Shown: positions 1-10,199 of the stretch, one piece after another
How the letters are laid out: each line of letters starts with the position of its first letter
Position numbering within the stretch: position 1 is the stretch's first letter
Assembly: GCA_937139565.1 (NCBI GenBank)
Contig: CAKZQH010000095.1
Span: 1-47,143, forward strand
Direction: 5' to 3'
Length of the DNA stretch: 47,143 nucleotides
From: an uncultured Nitrospiraceae bacterium
GTDB taxonomy: Bacteria; Nitrospirota; Thermodesulfovibrionia; Thermodesulfovibrionales; Thermodesulfovibrionaceae
Made by a program: the position numbers and the translations under genes
Notes under the pieces: generated by a model
What the model was told of the DNA's origin: nothing
Seen by the model: the letters and a program-made list of their open reading frames with translations, nothing else
Databases searched by the model: none

Positions 1-69
1 TAGAGGATAATTTTAATAAAAAATTGTCTTGAAAAGGGTTAAAATAAATCTGTCAGTTTTCTATCTCTA

Positions 70-89
70 TTTTTGGGTAGTCCCAAAAA
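70..89. promoter_or_regulatory. Perfect palindrome TTTTTGGG-TAGT-CCCAAAAA just upstream of the HU promoter (operator candidate)
   Basis: 8-bp perfect inverted repeat ending 2 nt before the -35 element. Confidence 0.35.
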
Positions 90-91
90 GC

Positions 92-120
92 TTGACATTA
101 TATATAAAATTTGTTATTGT
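92..120 (+). promoter_or_regulatory. Sigma-70-type promoter of HU gene
   Basis: TTGACA (92-97), 17-nt spacer with TG at 112-113, TATTGT (115-120). Confidence 0.6.
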
Positions 121-165
121 TTACAACAAGTATATTTATTTAACAAATAAAAGGAGGTAGTAGTC

Positions 166-438
166 ATGACAAAAGCAGATTTGGTCAACAAAATTGCAAC
201 TAAGGCAGGGCTTACTAAAGCAGAAGCTGGTAAAGCATTAGATGCTACTATTGAAGCTATTAAAGAGTCTCTTAAAAAAGGGGATAAGGTTACTTTAGTA
301 GGATTCGGAAGCTTCTATGTTTCTAAGAGAAAGGCAAGAAAAGGTAGAAACCCAAGAACAGGCGCAGAGATTAAAATTCCTGCAACAAAGGTTCCTAAAT
401 TTACAGCTGGTAAATCTTTGAAGGATGCAGTAAAGTAA
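166..438 (+). CDS. hup: HU family DNA-binding protein
   Basis: [11 protein letters not shown]...[21 protein letters not shown] signature; RBS aaaggagg. Confidence 0.97.
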   Translation: MTKADLVNKIATKAGLTKAEAGKALDATIEAIKESLKKGDKVTLVGFGSFYVSKRKARKGRNPRTGAEIKIPATKVPKFTAGKSLKDAVK

Positions 439-459
439 TCTTTATTTTTTATTAAAAAG

Positions 460-496
460 TGAGGGGAGCTTTGCTTTCTCCCCTCATAAATTTTTT
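460..496 (+). terminator. Intrinsic terminator after HU
   Basis: TGAGGGGAG-CTTTGCTTT-CTCCCCTCA followed by T-run. Confidence 0.8.
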
Positions 497-513
497 CAAT
501 CTATAATAGGAAT

Positions 514-1659
514 GTGAGGGAAATATTTAATTTTCTTTTAAATATTGCCTTTAAGGGTAAAAATCCATCTAAACAAGAAATAAGAAAGGCTGTTCTTAGT
601 ATTTCCGACATCTTTACTACAGGTGAATTCTTAAGCCCATTAAATTACTTAAAAGATGACCCTTTACTTAAAGGATATATTCTGTATTTTGTTCCGGTCT
701 CTTTAGCAAAAATTGAAAGTATATTTCTTGAACTATTAAAACATCCCATTTTTTCAAGTCTTCAAGACCTCAAAATTCTTGATATAGGATGCGGTCCTTC
801 GCTTGCTATTCTGCCTTTGTTCGAGATACTTAAGAGAGGACAGTGGCATTTGGAACATTTAAGATATATCGGGATTGAGCAGGAGGAAAAGGCTATTGAG
901 GTTGGAGAAAGGTTGATTGAGAATTTTAAACCAGAAGGTTTATCGATTAAATATGAATTTATCCAATCTGATGCATCTGATTTCAGAACCTATCTTGATT
1001 TAAAGGCAATTAAGCCTGACATAGTTATATTTTCAAACTCCTTAGGTGAGCTTTTTGATAAAAGAGGCATTGACACGGATACATTCCTTAATTTTATAAA
1101 GCCCTTTACTTATAAAAATCCAAATTTTACTCTTATCTTGATTGAGCCAGGAACAAGAAAAGCTTCGATGAGGCTTCATCAAATGAGGGATTCACTAATT
1201 GAAGAGTTAGAACTTTATCCATACAGCCCCTGTCTTAATAGTCTGCCATGTTCTGCTTTAAGAGCTAATAACTGGTGCTATGAAGAAAGAAGATGGATTG
1301 CTCCTTCCTATCTAACTTTTTTAAATTCCCTTGGACTTCAGGTTAATTATCTTAAATTTAGCTATGTTATTTTGAGAAAGGATAAAGTTAATATTAAGGA
1401 TACCTTCTCAGAGGGAGAGGGAGAAATAATAAAAAATACGAGCCATTTGCTTAATGAAAAGGGTAAAAGCCGACTTTGGGGATGTTGGAAAGGTGAACTG
1501 ATTGATATTGAGAAGTTAAAGAGAGACTTTTCTGAAGAAGAACCATGGCTTAAAATAAGAAAGGGTTGTTATTTTTCTATTGATAAATACATAAGTCTTT
1601 CAGCAAAAAAAGTAAGAATTCCTCCAGACTGTAATATAAAAATTCTGTTTCAGCCTTAA
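514..1659 (+). CDS. Rsm22-like (METTL17 family) SAM-dependent methyltransferase-fold protein
   Basis: ILDIGCGPS SAM motif; Cys motif YSPCLNSLPCSALRANNWCYEERRW typical of Rsm22 family; GTG start. Confidence 0.6.
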   Translation: MREIFNFLLNIAFKGKNPSKQEIRKAVLSISDIFTTGEFLSPLNYLKDDPLLKGYILYFVPVSLAKIESIFLELLKHPIFSSLQDLKILDIGCGPSLAILPLFEILKRGQWHLEHLRYIGIEQEEKAIEVGERLIENFKPEGLSIKYEFIQSDASDFRTYLDLKAIKPDIVIFSNSLGELFDKRGIDTDTFLNFIKPFTYKNPNFTLILIEPGTRKASMRLHQMRDSLIEELELYPYSPCLNSLPCSALRANNWCYEERRWIAPSYLTFLNSLGLQVNYLKFSYVILRKDKVNIKDTFSEGEGEIIKNTSHLLNEKGKSRLWGCWKGELIDIEKLKRDFSEEEPWLKIRKGCYFSIDKYISLSAKKVRIPPDCNIKILFQP

Positions 1660-1706
1660 TTACATTAACCTCTGGTTTTTTTTCTCAATTATTAGTATAA
1701 TTTTTT

Positions 1707-2978
1707 ATGCGATTAATAAAAAGTGTTTCAGAGTTAGAGAGATTTTTTAAAAGGTTAAAAGCAAGGCAGTCTTCTAATATAGATATTGAAAAATCTGTCA
1801 AAAATATAATTCAGGATGTTTGCAAAAGAGGAGACAGGGCTCTTTTAAAGTATAATCGAATTTTTGATAAGCACGAGCTCTCAATTAAAATCACCTGTGA
1901 AGAAATAAGAACAAAAGCAAAGGAAGTTTCAAAAGAAGTTATTGATGCCCTTAAATTTGCTTCAGATAGAATAAGAAGATTTCATGAAAAGCAAAGAGAG
2001 TCATCTTGGGACTATCTTGAGGATGATATATTACTTGGACAGATAATAAGACCATTAGACAGAGTAGGTGCCTATGTGCCTGGTGGTAAAGCTTGCTATC
2101 CCTCAACAGTTCTTATGAATATTATACCAGCTCAAGTTGCCGGTGTAAGCGAGATTGTTGTATGTGTGCCTACACCATTTGGAGAACTAAATCCTGTAAT
2201 TTGTGCAGCACTATATATTCTTGGCATAGAAGAGGTTTATAGAGTCGGAGGTGCTCAGGCAGTGGCAGCAATGGCTTATGGCACGGAGACTATAAGAAAG
2301 GTTGATAAAATTGTTGGACCAGGAAATATATATGTTGCTACAGCCAAGAGACTTGTTTTTGGTGAGGTAGATATTGATATGATTGCTGGACCAAGTGAAA
2401 TTTTAATAATCGCCGATGAAAAAGCCGTGCCATCACATATAGCAGCAGACATGCTTTCTCAGGCTGAGCATGATGAAATGGCCTGTAGTGTTTTAATAAC
2501 AACTTCGATGGAACTTGCTTGTAAGGTAAGGAAGGAAATTAAAAAGCAGCTCAAAGCACTTCCAAAAGCATCTATTGCTGAAAAGGCATTAAAAAATTTT
2601 GGTGCGATTATTTTGGTAAGGGATTTTGACGAAGCCTGTGATGTGGCAAATGCTGTTGCACCAGAGCACCTTGAAGTACTCACTGAAAATCCTGAAAAAC
2701 TTTTATCAAATCTTAGAAATGCAGGAGCAATTTTCCTTGGTCCGTGGACGCCTGAGCCAATTGGTGATTATGTAGCTGGACCAAATCATACTCTACCAAC
2801 CTCAGGAACAGCAAGATTTTTTTCTCCCTTAGGTGTGTATGACTTTATAAAAAGAAGCTCTCTTATTAGAGTTGGAGAAAAGGGATTTAAAACACTTGCT
2901 CCCTATGTGGAAACTCTTGCTAACCTCGAAGGCCTTCACGCCCATGCAAATACGATAAAAATAAGAAAATCTCACTAA
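1707..2978 (+). CDS. hisD: Histidinol dehydrogenase
   Basis: RVGAYVPGGKACYPSTVLMNIIPAQVAGV, VGPGNIYVATAKR, DMIAGPSEILIIAD, GPNHTLPTSGTARF. Confidence 0.97.
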   Translation: MRLIKSVSELERFFKRLKARQSSNIDIEKSVKNIIQDVCKRGDRALLKYNRIFDKHELSIKITCEEIRTKAKEVSKEVIDALKFASDRIRRFHEKQRESSWDYLEDDILLGQIIRPLDRVGAYVPGGKACYPSTVLMNIIPAQVAGVSEIVVCVPTPFGELNPVICAALYILGIEEVYRVGGAQAVAAMAYGTETIRKVDKIVGPGNIYVATAKRLVFGEVDIDMIAGPSEILIIADEKAVPSHIAADMLSQAEHDEMACSVLITTSMELACKVRKEIKKQLKALPKASIAEKALKNFGAIILVRDFDEACDVANAVAPEHLEVLTENPEKLLSNLRNAGAIFLGPWTPEPIGDYVAGPNHTLPTSGTARFFSPLGVYDFIKRSSLIRVGEKGFKTLAPYVETLANLEGLHAHANTIKIRKSH

Positions 2979-2980
2979 TT

Positions 2981-3694
2981 CTACCGGCATACATATTTCA
3001 CATTAGCATTAATTGTTATGACTTGTTTTTCCTTTTTTGGTTCTGGTGCTTCTATAGGAGCTTGCTCTGCACTTCTTGCTTGAAAAGCAGAAAATTCTCT
3101 AAAAGAGGGTGCTTTCAAATCGTAGTCTACATGCGAAATAGAGCATTTTTTCTCAAGTTTATTTGAAAGCTTCTTCAGAAAAGCCTTTGCTGTATCTAAT
3201 AGTGAAAGCTTAAGCTCCTCTTCTGCACTCTTCCTTGTCTTCTCAGACAAAATCCATTGAGGTTCTGATAGTGAATAGTTTAGTGAGGCTCCATATTTTT
3301 CCTTAAAGGAATCTATGATTTCAAGAATTTTATTTCCCTCTTTTACATCTTTAAGCTGAAAGTTATAGTTAAGCGTTCCTCTAAATCCACTACATTTTCT
3401 CTTTTCTTTTTCCCACCAACAATTTTTATATATAGAGTAATTCCCACCGCTGTAATTTAAGCCTATTGTTCTTATTTCTTTATCTACATCTCCGAGCATG
3501 TTTATTGCTTCACGTTCCTTATTTGTTAAAACATTTACAGAAAGGAACATCTGAAAAATATCAGGAGTTAGTTCTTTTCTCTCTTCAAAAGTAATTGATA
3601 CCTTCGTCAAATCTAAGTCTTTTTCATCTGCATAGGCAAAGCTAAAAACTAAAATCAAAAATAAAATAGCAAGTGCGAAAATAAGGCCTTTCAT
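2981..3694 (-). CDS. Secreted SIMPL-domain (DUF541)-like protein
   Basis: Signal peptide; overall SIMPL-like layout (periplasmic, C-terminal ITINANVKY). Confidence 0.55.
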   Translation of the reverse strand: MKGLIFALAILFLILVFSFAYADEKDLDLTKVSITFEERKELTPDIFQMFLSVNVLTNKEREAINMLGDVDKEIRTIGLNYSGGNYSIYKNCWWEKEKRKCSGFRGTLNYNFQLKDVKEGNKILEIIDSFKEKYGASLNYSLSEPQWILSEKTRKSAEEELKLSLLDTAKAFLKKLSNKLEKKCSISHVDYDLKAPSFREFSAFQARSAEQAPIEAPEPKKEKQVITINANVKYVCR

Positions 3695-4020
3695 TTATCT
3701 CCTCCTTAATTTAGATAAACCAATTTACCAGAAATTATATGGCAAGTCAATAGTTAAAAAATAAATGTTTTGTTTATCTTTAATTAATTTGAGCAAAATA
3801 TGTGATAATCTTCTTTGAAAAAGGAAAAATATATCAAAGGCAAGCCCAGTCGGTTAAAAAGGAGGAAGCCACAAGCATTATGAATTATTCAGAGCGATAC
3901 GATTTCATCTAATGTTATTTTTTCTTGTGTGTTTTTATTATTTAGCGTAATATGTTAAAAAGCATAAGGAATTTTAAAAAAATTTTTTAAGATCAAAAAG
4001 ATATGATATAATTCGAGGAT

Positions 4021-4698
4021 ATGCAAGAGACTAATATAATAAAATCCATGTTCGATAGGATTGTAGAGAGATATGACCTATTAAATAGGGTTCTCTCATT
4101 TGGACAGGATGTGTACTGGCGAAGAAAAATGGCTCAATTTGCTTTTTCACATTCTAAAATGCTTATTTTAGACCTTGCAACTGGAACAGGAGATTCTGCA
4201 AAGCCACTTTTGATAAAAGGAGCAAGGGTTATGGGAGTGGATATAAGTTTTCGAATGTTGCGGATTGCAAAGAAAAAAATAAAGGGAGCCTTTATCCCCC
4301 TTTCTGCCTCTGCTTATCAATTGCCTTTTAGAAATAAATTTTTCGATGCTGTAACCTGCGCTTTTGGAATAAGAAATATGCATGATACAGAGCAAGTTTT
4401 GAAAGAAATTCACAGAGTTATAAAAGTAGGGGGGAAAATAATAATTTTAGAATTTTCTCTTCCAAAGGGTTTTGTGAGAGCTCCCTATTTATTTTATTTA
4501 AAAAAAATAGTTCCTTTTGTATCGTCCTTTTTATCAGCTCGCTATGCCTATGAATACCTCGGTTCGTCAATAGAGAGCTTTTATCCTCCAGAAGAATTTA
4601 TCACACTCCTTAAAAATTGTGGTTTCAACAAAATAGTTAGTAAGCCATTAAGTTTAGGATGTGTATATCTTTATAGTGGAGAAAAAGTTGACGATTAA
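4021..4698 (+). CDS. ubiE: Demethylmenaquinone/ubiquinone methyltransferase
   Basis: MFDRIVERYDLLNRVLSFGQDVYWRRK, DLATGTGD, AFGIRNMHD, ILEFSLP. Confidence 0.92.
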   Translation: MQETNIIKSMFDRIVERYDLLNRVLSFGQDVYWRRKMAQFAFSHSKMLILDLATGTGDSAKPLLIKGARVMGVDISFRMLRIAKKKIKGAFIPLSASAYQLPFRNKFFDAVTCAFGIRNMHDTEQVLKEIHRVIKVGGKIIILEFSLPKGFVRAPYLFYLKKIVPFVSSFLSARYAYEYLGSSIESFYPPEEFITLLKNCGFNKIVSKPLSLGCVYLYSGEKVDD

Positions 4699-4787
4699 TG
4701 GATTTTTTAATCCTAATTTAGAGGATATGGGTTTCTTAAGTTTGTTTAGTTTAAAATATTTAAAATACCAAAGAGGAAATTGCATAG

Positions 4788-5561
4788 ATGATTCCTTATC
4801 CAAACATTGATCCTGAGATAATAAGAATTGGGCCTTTATCGATTCGTTGGTATGGTCTAATGTATCTTATTGGATTCCTTTGTTCTTATCTTATTTTGAA
4901 AAAAGAGATAAAACGAAGAAGATTGATAGTTGAAAAGGATTTTCTAGAAAATCTGTATTTTTATCTCATTTTAGGCCTTCTTGTTGGCGCAAGACTTGGA
5001 TATGTTCTTTTTTACAATCTATCCTACTATCTTGCTAATCCCTTAGAAATTTTTGCCATATGGCATGGAGGTATGTCCTTTCACGGCGGTCTCTTAGGCG
5101 TTATCCTTTCTGCATGGTTATTTACAAAAGCCAAAAAATTTGACTTTTATACTCTCACAGACATGCTTGTTCTGACAGCGCCAATAGGTTTAGCTCTTGG
5201 TAGAATCGGTAATTTTATAAACGGTGAACTATATGGAAGGATATCCGATGTCCCGTGGGCTATGATTTTTCCAGATGGAGGACCTCTTCCGAGGCATCCA
5301 AGTCAACTTTACGAAGCAGCCCTTGAGGGCTTTTTACTTTTTGTTATATTGTGGTTTTTAAGAGATAAAATTAGCCGTTCAGGGATAATTTCATCTTTAT
5401 TCCTTATTTTATATGGAGTGTTTAGATTTTTTGTTGAATTTTTTAGAGAACCAGACCCTCAAATTGGCTATATCTTAGGATTTTTAACGATGGGACAGGT
5501 TTTGTGTGCGGTAATGATTGTTGGTGGCTTTTTATTGTTGACTTATAGGAGCAAAAAATGA
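4788..5561 (+). CDS. lgt: Prolipoprotein diacylglyceryl transferase
   Basis: IRWYGLMYLIGF, GARLGYVLFYN, WHGGMSFHGGLLG, GRIGNFINGELYGR, HPSQLYEAALEG. Confidence 0.97.
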   Translation: MIPYPNIDPEIIRIGPLSIRWYGLMYLIGFLCSYLILKKEIKRRRLIVEKDFLENLYFYLILGLLVGARLGYVLFYNLSYYLANPLEIFAIWHGGMSFHGGLLGVILSAWLFTKAKKFDFYTLTDMLVLTAPIGLALGRIGNFINGELYGRISDVPWAMIFPDGGPLPRHPSQLYEAALEGFLLFVILWFLRDKISRSGIISSLFLILYGVFRFFVEFFREPDPQIGYILGFLTMGQVLCAVMIVGGFLLLTYRSKK

Positions 5562-5992
5562 CAGAGCATAAAGAATATATGAGAAAAAAGTTTAACGAGC
5601 TAAAAAGGCATGTCTTTTTTGAAATTTTGGACATTGTCGGCCGAGTATTCCTTTTAATAGCCTATGATGAGGGAGTGATAATAGGTAAAAGGGGATTTCT
5701 TCCAGAAGAAAAAGAAAGAGGTCTGATTTTAGTTTTTAACAAACAGATGAAATTTAACTGGGAAGATGAAGCCTTATTGGCCAAGCTTGTTTTTGGGAGT
5801 ACTCCAGAAAATTGTTTTATACCCTTAGATGCAATTGTAGGAGTCTTTTCTCCTGATTTAGGAATACAGCTAACTATGCCATTTGTCAAGCCTCGGGATA
5901 AAGAAGAATTAAAGCCTCAAAGCGAAATATTAGAGAGAGAGGATGTAGATGGAAAAATTATAGATATCTCAAAAATGAGGAAGAAAAAATGA
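5558..5992 (+). CDS. SspB-like (ClpXP adaptor family) protein
   Basis: GLILVFNKQMK...LVFGSTPENCFIPLDAIVGVFSPDLGIQLTM resembles the SspB fold pattern (FGG..xxVPxxAVxAIYA); coupled to lgt. Confidence 0.5.
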   Translation: MTEHKEYMRKKFNELKRHVFFEILDIVGRVFLLIAYDEGVIIGKRGFLPEEKERGLILVFNKQMKFNWEDEALLAKLVFGSTPENCFIPLDAIVGVFSPDLGIQLTMPFVKPRDKEELKPQSEILEREDVDGKIIDISKMRKKK

Positions 5993-6324
5993 AAATAGAA
6001 CAATATTTAAAGGAATTTTTACTATATCATTTGAAGCAAAGGCTTTCAAAGGTTAAGCAGGATTTAGAACCTGTTCCAGAACCTCCGCCAGATTTAAAAA
6101 TCGTCAGTTATGGCATGGTTGTAGGATATATAGATATCATTACTGAAAATGAAATAGATTCTGTGAGAGTGGAAAGGTGGAAGAAGTTGATTTTAGAAGG
6201 GAATAAACTAATCCTTATTATTCCAAAAGAAGAAAAACTTAGAATTACCGAAATCTTATGGAAAGAAGGACTTGCTGAGAAAGTAAGTGTGGGTACCTAT
6301 GAGATAAACTTACTTCTGCCTTGA
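5989..6324 (+). CDS. Conserved hypothetical protein coupled to SspB-like gene
   Basis: ORF with ATGA overlap to upstream gene. Confidence 0.6.
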   Translation: MKIEQYLKEFLLYHLKQRLSKVKQDLEPVPEPPPDLKIVSYGMVVGYIDIITENEIDSVRVERWKKLILEGNKLILIIPKEEKLRITEILWKEGLAEKVSVGTYEINLLLP

Positions 6325-7017
6325 AATAAAGTCTTCCAGACAAAGTTTTTGAATTTCTTCTGTAACAAAGGTGCCTCTTAACATCTTTCCTTCTACCATG
6401 TAGATAACCATTTCTGCTATGTTAGTTGCATGATCAGAAATTCTCTCAAGGTATTTAGCAATAAACATTCTCTTAAGTGCCAGAGGAATAATATCACGAT
6501 TCTTTATCATAAGCTCAAATAGTTCATTATGGTTATTTTCTAAAAGGTTATCAACTAAATCGTCTCTTTTAATAACATCATAGCAGAGATCTACATCTTC
6601 CTTAACGAAGGCATTAATGGCATCTTCAACCATACTTTCCGTGATTTCTGCCATTTTTGGAATATTCACAAAAGGTTTTAAGAAAGGCTCTTCATTTAGT
6701 TCTATTGCTCTTTCTGCAATATTAACAGCAAAATCACCTATTCTTTCGAGGTCTGTGCTTATTTTCATGGCAGTAGTAATAAACCTTAAGTCCTTAGCCA
6801 TTGGCTGCCTTAGCGCAATAAGTCTGATACATTCTTCATTTATATCAACCTCTAAGCCATTTATAAGATTATCCCTTGATATAACCTGCTTTGCAAGTTC
6901 AGAGTTCCTTTCAATCAGGGCTTTTACTGCTTTTCTAATTCCCTCCTCTACAAGACAACCAAGTATAAGAATTCTCTCTTTCAATTTTCTTAAATCATCA
7001 TCTAAAATTCCCATCAC
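6310..7017 (-). CDS. phoU: Phosphate transport system regulator PhoU
   Basis: RQPMAKDLRFITTAMKISTDLERIGDFAVNIAERA; ERISDHATNIAEMVIYMVEG. Confidence 0.97.
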   Translation of the reverse strand: MMGILDDDLRKLKERILILGCLVEEGIRKAVKALIERNSELAKQVISRDNLINGLEVDINEECIRLIALRQPMAKDLRFITTAMKISTDLERIGDFAVNIAERAIELNEEPFLKPFVNIPKMAEITESMVEDAINAFVKEDVDLCYDVIKRDDLVDNLLENNHNELFELMIKNRDIIPLALKRMFIAKYLERISDHATNIAEMVIYMVEGKMLRGTFVTEEIQKLCLEDFISRQK

Positions 7018-7130
7018 AGCCTCCTATATACACTTTTAGTATTATACCAATTTATTTAAGGTTTTTCATTAACTATTTTCAATAATTTTTAGAGTTTCAT
7101 ATTCTGGGTCAAGGATAAGATTTTTTGATT

Positions 7131-7502
7131 TTATAGAAACTCTCTTTGTTCGCAAAATTTAGAAATTAATCTATTTCTGTGAGTTTTCCCTTTTCTTATA
7201 ACCTTAATAGCTTCCTTCGTTCCTATATTTTCTAATGCTTTAATAATTTCAAGGGATATAATAGGGTCTTCTTCTTGAAAAAGCATTCTTTCTAATTCTT
7301 TTATCCCTTTTGTTAATTTTTTCATACCTATTAAAAAAACTATCGTTCTTCTTATTTCCTTTACAGGATGTTTCAGGGCAAAAATTAACTTTTCCTCGTA
7401 GGAAAGAGACGAATAAGTGATAAGTTCATATTTACAAAAGGGACAAAAATTATCACTTTCTTTTATCTCTTTCCAACAGCAAGGACAAAAAAAATGCATC
7501 AT
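7131..7502 (-). CDS. Zinc-ribbon plus HEAT-like repeat protein in pst operon
   Basis: N-terminal CPCCWKEI...FCPFCKYE zinc ribbon followed by HEAT-like helices; immediately downstream of pstB. Confidence 0.7.
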   Translation of the reverse strand: MMHFFCPCCWKEIKESDNFCPFCKYELITYSSLSYEEKLIFALKHPVKEIRRTIVFLIGMKKLTKGIKELERMLFQEEDPIISLEIIKALENIGTKEAIKVIRKGKTHRNRLISKFCEQREFL

Positions 7503-7504
7503 TT

Positions 7505-8362
7505 TTAACCAAACCTTCCTGTTATGTAGTCTTCTGTTAACTTTTGTGAAGGAACGGTAAATATTTTATGGGTTTTATCAAATTCTACAAGCTCTCCAAG
7601 ATACATAAACCCAGTATAATCAGAAACCCTTGCTGCTTGCTGCATATTATGTGTCACGATTATTATGGTTAACCTTTCTTTTAGGTTTATTATAAGCTCT
7701 TCAATCTTTGCCGTAGATATAGGATCAAGAGCACTTGTGGGTTCGTCAAAAAGCACAATATCAGGTTCAATGGCAATGGCCCTTGCTATGCAGAGTCTTT
7801 GTTGTTGCCCTCCTGAAAGAGAGTATGCATTGGCATCAAGTCTATCCTTTACTTCATCCCATAGAGCTGCAGACTGAAGTGCCCATTCAACTCGCTCTTT
7901 TATTAAATTTTTATTTTTAACACCATTTACCCTTAAGCCATAGGCTACATTTTCAAATATTGATTTTGGAAATGGATTTGGTCGTTGAAAGACCATTCCT
8001 ATTTTCCTTCTAAGCTCCAACAGGTCAATATTTTTCTCGGTTATGTTTATTCCATCGGGATGAAAGATTATGGAACCTTCATATCGTGAACCTGGATAGA
8101 GATCATGCATTCTGTTAAAACATCTAAGAAGAGTGGTCTTTCCACAGCCACTTGGTCCAATAAGAGCAGTTATTTTTTTTGTGGGTATTTTTAAGTTTAT
8201 GCCCTTTAAAGCTTTAAATTCATGGTAATAGAAATTTAAATCTTTTACTTCAAGCTTTGTGTTGCTACTAAAGGATCCTTTACTTTGCTCTTTCGCTCTT
8301 GTCCTATCTTCTACTTTCTGTGAGGCACCCAAAAATAATCCCTTTAAGGCTTCGATTACCAT
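7505..8362 (-). CDS. pstB: Phosphate ABC transporter ATP-binding protein PstB (copy 1, N-terminal extension)
   Basis: [54 protein letters not shown]. Confidence 0.97.
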   Translation of the reverse strand: MVIEALKGLFLGASQKVEDRTRAKEQSKGSFSSNTKLEVKDLNFYYHEFKALKGINLKIPTKKITALIGPSGCGKTTLLRCFNRMHDLYPGSRYEGSIIFHPDGINITEKNIDLLELRRKIGMVFQRPNPFPKSIFENVAYGLRVNGVKNKNLIKERVEWALQSAALWDEVKDRLDANAYSLSGGQQQRLCIARAIAIEPDIVLFDEPTSALDPISTAKIEELIINLKERLTIIIVTHNMQQAARVSDYTGFMYLGELVEFDKTHKIFTVPSQKLTEDYITGRFG

Positions 8363-9285
8363 ATGTATTTTCTCCTTACTTTCTGTCTGAAATAATATGC
8401 CAGCGCATTCATCAGAACAGTTAATAAAAGAAGCACAAAACCTGCAGCTGCTGCATTTATTTGGAAGTCAGCCTGAGGCCTTGATACCCAGTTGAAAATT
8501 TGAATTGGTAGCACTGTAAAAGGTGACATAAGGACTGACCAAATTTTATCGAGAGATATAAAGGGAAATTCAGAGGTAAAGGGAGATGGCGGAAGAAAGG
8601 CAATGAAGGTGAGCGCTCCAATTGTAACCAGAGGAGCAGTTTCTCCTATAGCCCTTGATGCAGCAATAATTAGTCCGGTAAGTATTCCGCCGAGGGAATA
8701 GGGAAGAATATGGTCTCTTACTGTGTCCCATTTTGTAGCACCTACAGCATAGGCACCTTCTCGTATATCTCTTGGAATTCTTCTAATTGCCTCTCTTGTA
8801 TTAACCACAATTACAGGCAACATAAGAATGCTTAGTGTAAGGCCTGCTGTTAGAATGCTCTCGCCAAGCTTAAATCTATATATGAATATGCCTAAGGCAA
8901 GAAGTCCATAGATTATCGCAGGTACTGCTGCAAGATTATTTATGTTAAGTTCAATTATGGTCTCAATTTTTCCGATAATCCCTCTTTTTGTTGCATATTC
9001 TTCAAGATAAATTCCAGCAGGAATTCCGATAAGCAATGACCAAAATACAGCGCCTGCCATTACAAGCAGAGTTCCTACCCATCCAGAGAGAATACCTGCT
9101 TTTTCCGGGAATCTCGATGGATAGGAGGTATAAAAGGAGGGATCTTTAAGTTTTATAAAACCGTCAATGAGTATGTCTATTATGAGAGTAATCATAAAGG
9201 AAATAGCAAGAAGTAAGGCTATGAAGCCGATGATGGGAAATAATATATCTGATCGTGCATCAGTTCTCTTTTTGTTGCTAATCAT
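8356..9285 (-). CDS. pstA: Phosphate ABC transporter permease PstA (copy 1)
   Basis: [37 protein letters not shown]. Confidence 0.95.
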   Translation of the reverse strand: MISNKKRTDARSDILFPIIGFIALLLAISFMITLIIDILIDGFIKLKDPSFYTSYPSRFPEKAGILSGWVGTLLVMAGAVFWSLLIGIPAGIYLEEYATKRGIIGKIETIIELNINNLAAVPAIIYGLLALGIFIYRFKLGESILTAGLTLSILMLPVIVVNTREAIRRIPRDIREGAYAVGATKWDTVRDHILPYSLGGILTGLIIAASRAIGETAPLVTIGALTFIAFLPPSPFTSEFPFISLDKIWSVLMSPFTVLPIQIFNWVSRPQADFQINAAAAGFVLLLLTVLMNALAYYFRQKVRRKYIW

Positions 9286-9287
9286 TT

Positions 9288-10181
9288 CTAATAGGCCTCC
9301 CTTATTTTTGTCCTTAACCAGAGGGCAATAGAGTTAAAAATAAAGGCAATAATAAAAAGCGCTAACCCTACAGCAAAGATGGAGAGATATTCAATGGATC
9401 CAAAGGGTAAATCTCCTAAGGCAACCTGAACTATGTAGCCTGTCATGGTTTGTATGGGTTCTCTTGGATCAATGGTAAGATTAGGATACATTCCAGCTGC
9501 AATTGCTACAACCATTGTTTCACCTATGGCACGAGATGCACCAAGGATAAAACCTGCAACCACTCCAGAAATGGCAGCAGGAAGAACTATTGTAACAGCT
9601 GTTCTTAATTTTGTAGCGCCAAGAGCATATGAAGCTTCTCTAATTCTTTGTGGTACGCCTTTCATTGCATCCTCAGCCATTGATGCTGTGTAGGGCAAGA
9701 TCATAAACCCAAGAACTATTCCAGGTGCGAGGGAGTTAAAAGCTTCAAGTTCAGGCACTACTTTTTGTAGAAGAGGAGTTACAAAAAGTAGGGTAAAATA
9801 TCCATATACAACAGTTGGAATAGCCTCTAAAAATTCAATTGTAGGTTTTACAATCTCTTTTACTCTTGTAGAAGCATACTCACTTAAATATATTGCAATA
9901 ATTAAACCCAAAGGAATTGATACAGCCACAGCAATTCCAGCAATTAAAAAAGTGCCTGCCACTAAAGGCCATATTCCAAATTTCTTTGTAGCAAAAACAG
10001 GAGTCCACTCTTTTTCGGTAAGAAACTCTATTATTGATACCTCTTTAAAAAACTCTATGGAGTCTGAAAGTAACACATATACAATTCCAACGGTTATGAA
10101 GATAGTGATAAAGCCGGCGGTGAAAAACACCGCCAGCATTATTTTGTCTAAAGCTCTTTTGAATGTTAATGTTCCAAACAA
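9288..10181 (-). CDS. pstC: Phosphate ABC transporter permease PstC (copy 1)
   Basis: [59 protein letters not shown]. Confidence 0.95.
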   Translation of the reverse strand: MFGTLTFKRALDKIMLAVFFTAGFITIFITVGIVYVLLSDSIEFFKEVSIIEFLTEKEWTPVFATKKFGIWPLVAGTFLIAGIAVAVSIPLGLIIAIYLSEYASTRVKEIVKPTIEFLEAIPTVVYGYFTLLFVTPLLQKVVPELEAFNSLAPGIVLGFMILPYTASMAEDAMKGVPQRIREASYALGATKLRTAVTIVLPAAISGVVAGFILGASRAIGETMVVAIAAGMYPNLTIDPREPIQTMTGYIVQVALGDLPFGSIEYLSIFAVGLALFIIAFIFNSIALWLRTKIREAY

Positions 10182-10199
10182 TTGTATTTTTTCTCCCTT

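Noticed and set aside
2459-2683. Minus-strand ORF inside hisD (and similar antisense ORFs in phoU, pstB, aroD, radA, hisS, proC, yggS etc.)
   Set aside because: Fully contained antisense to conserved genes, no RBS or family resemblance.
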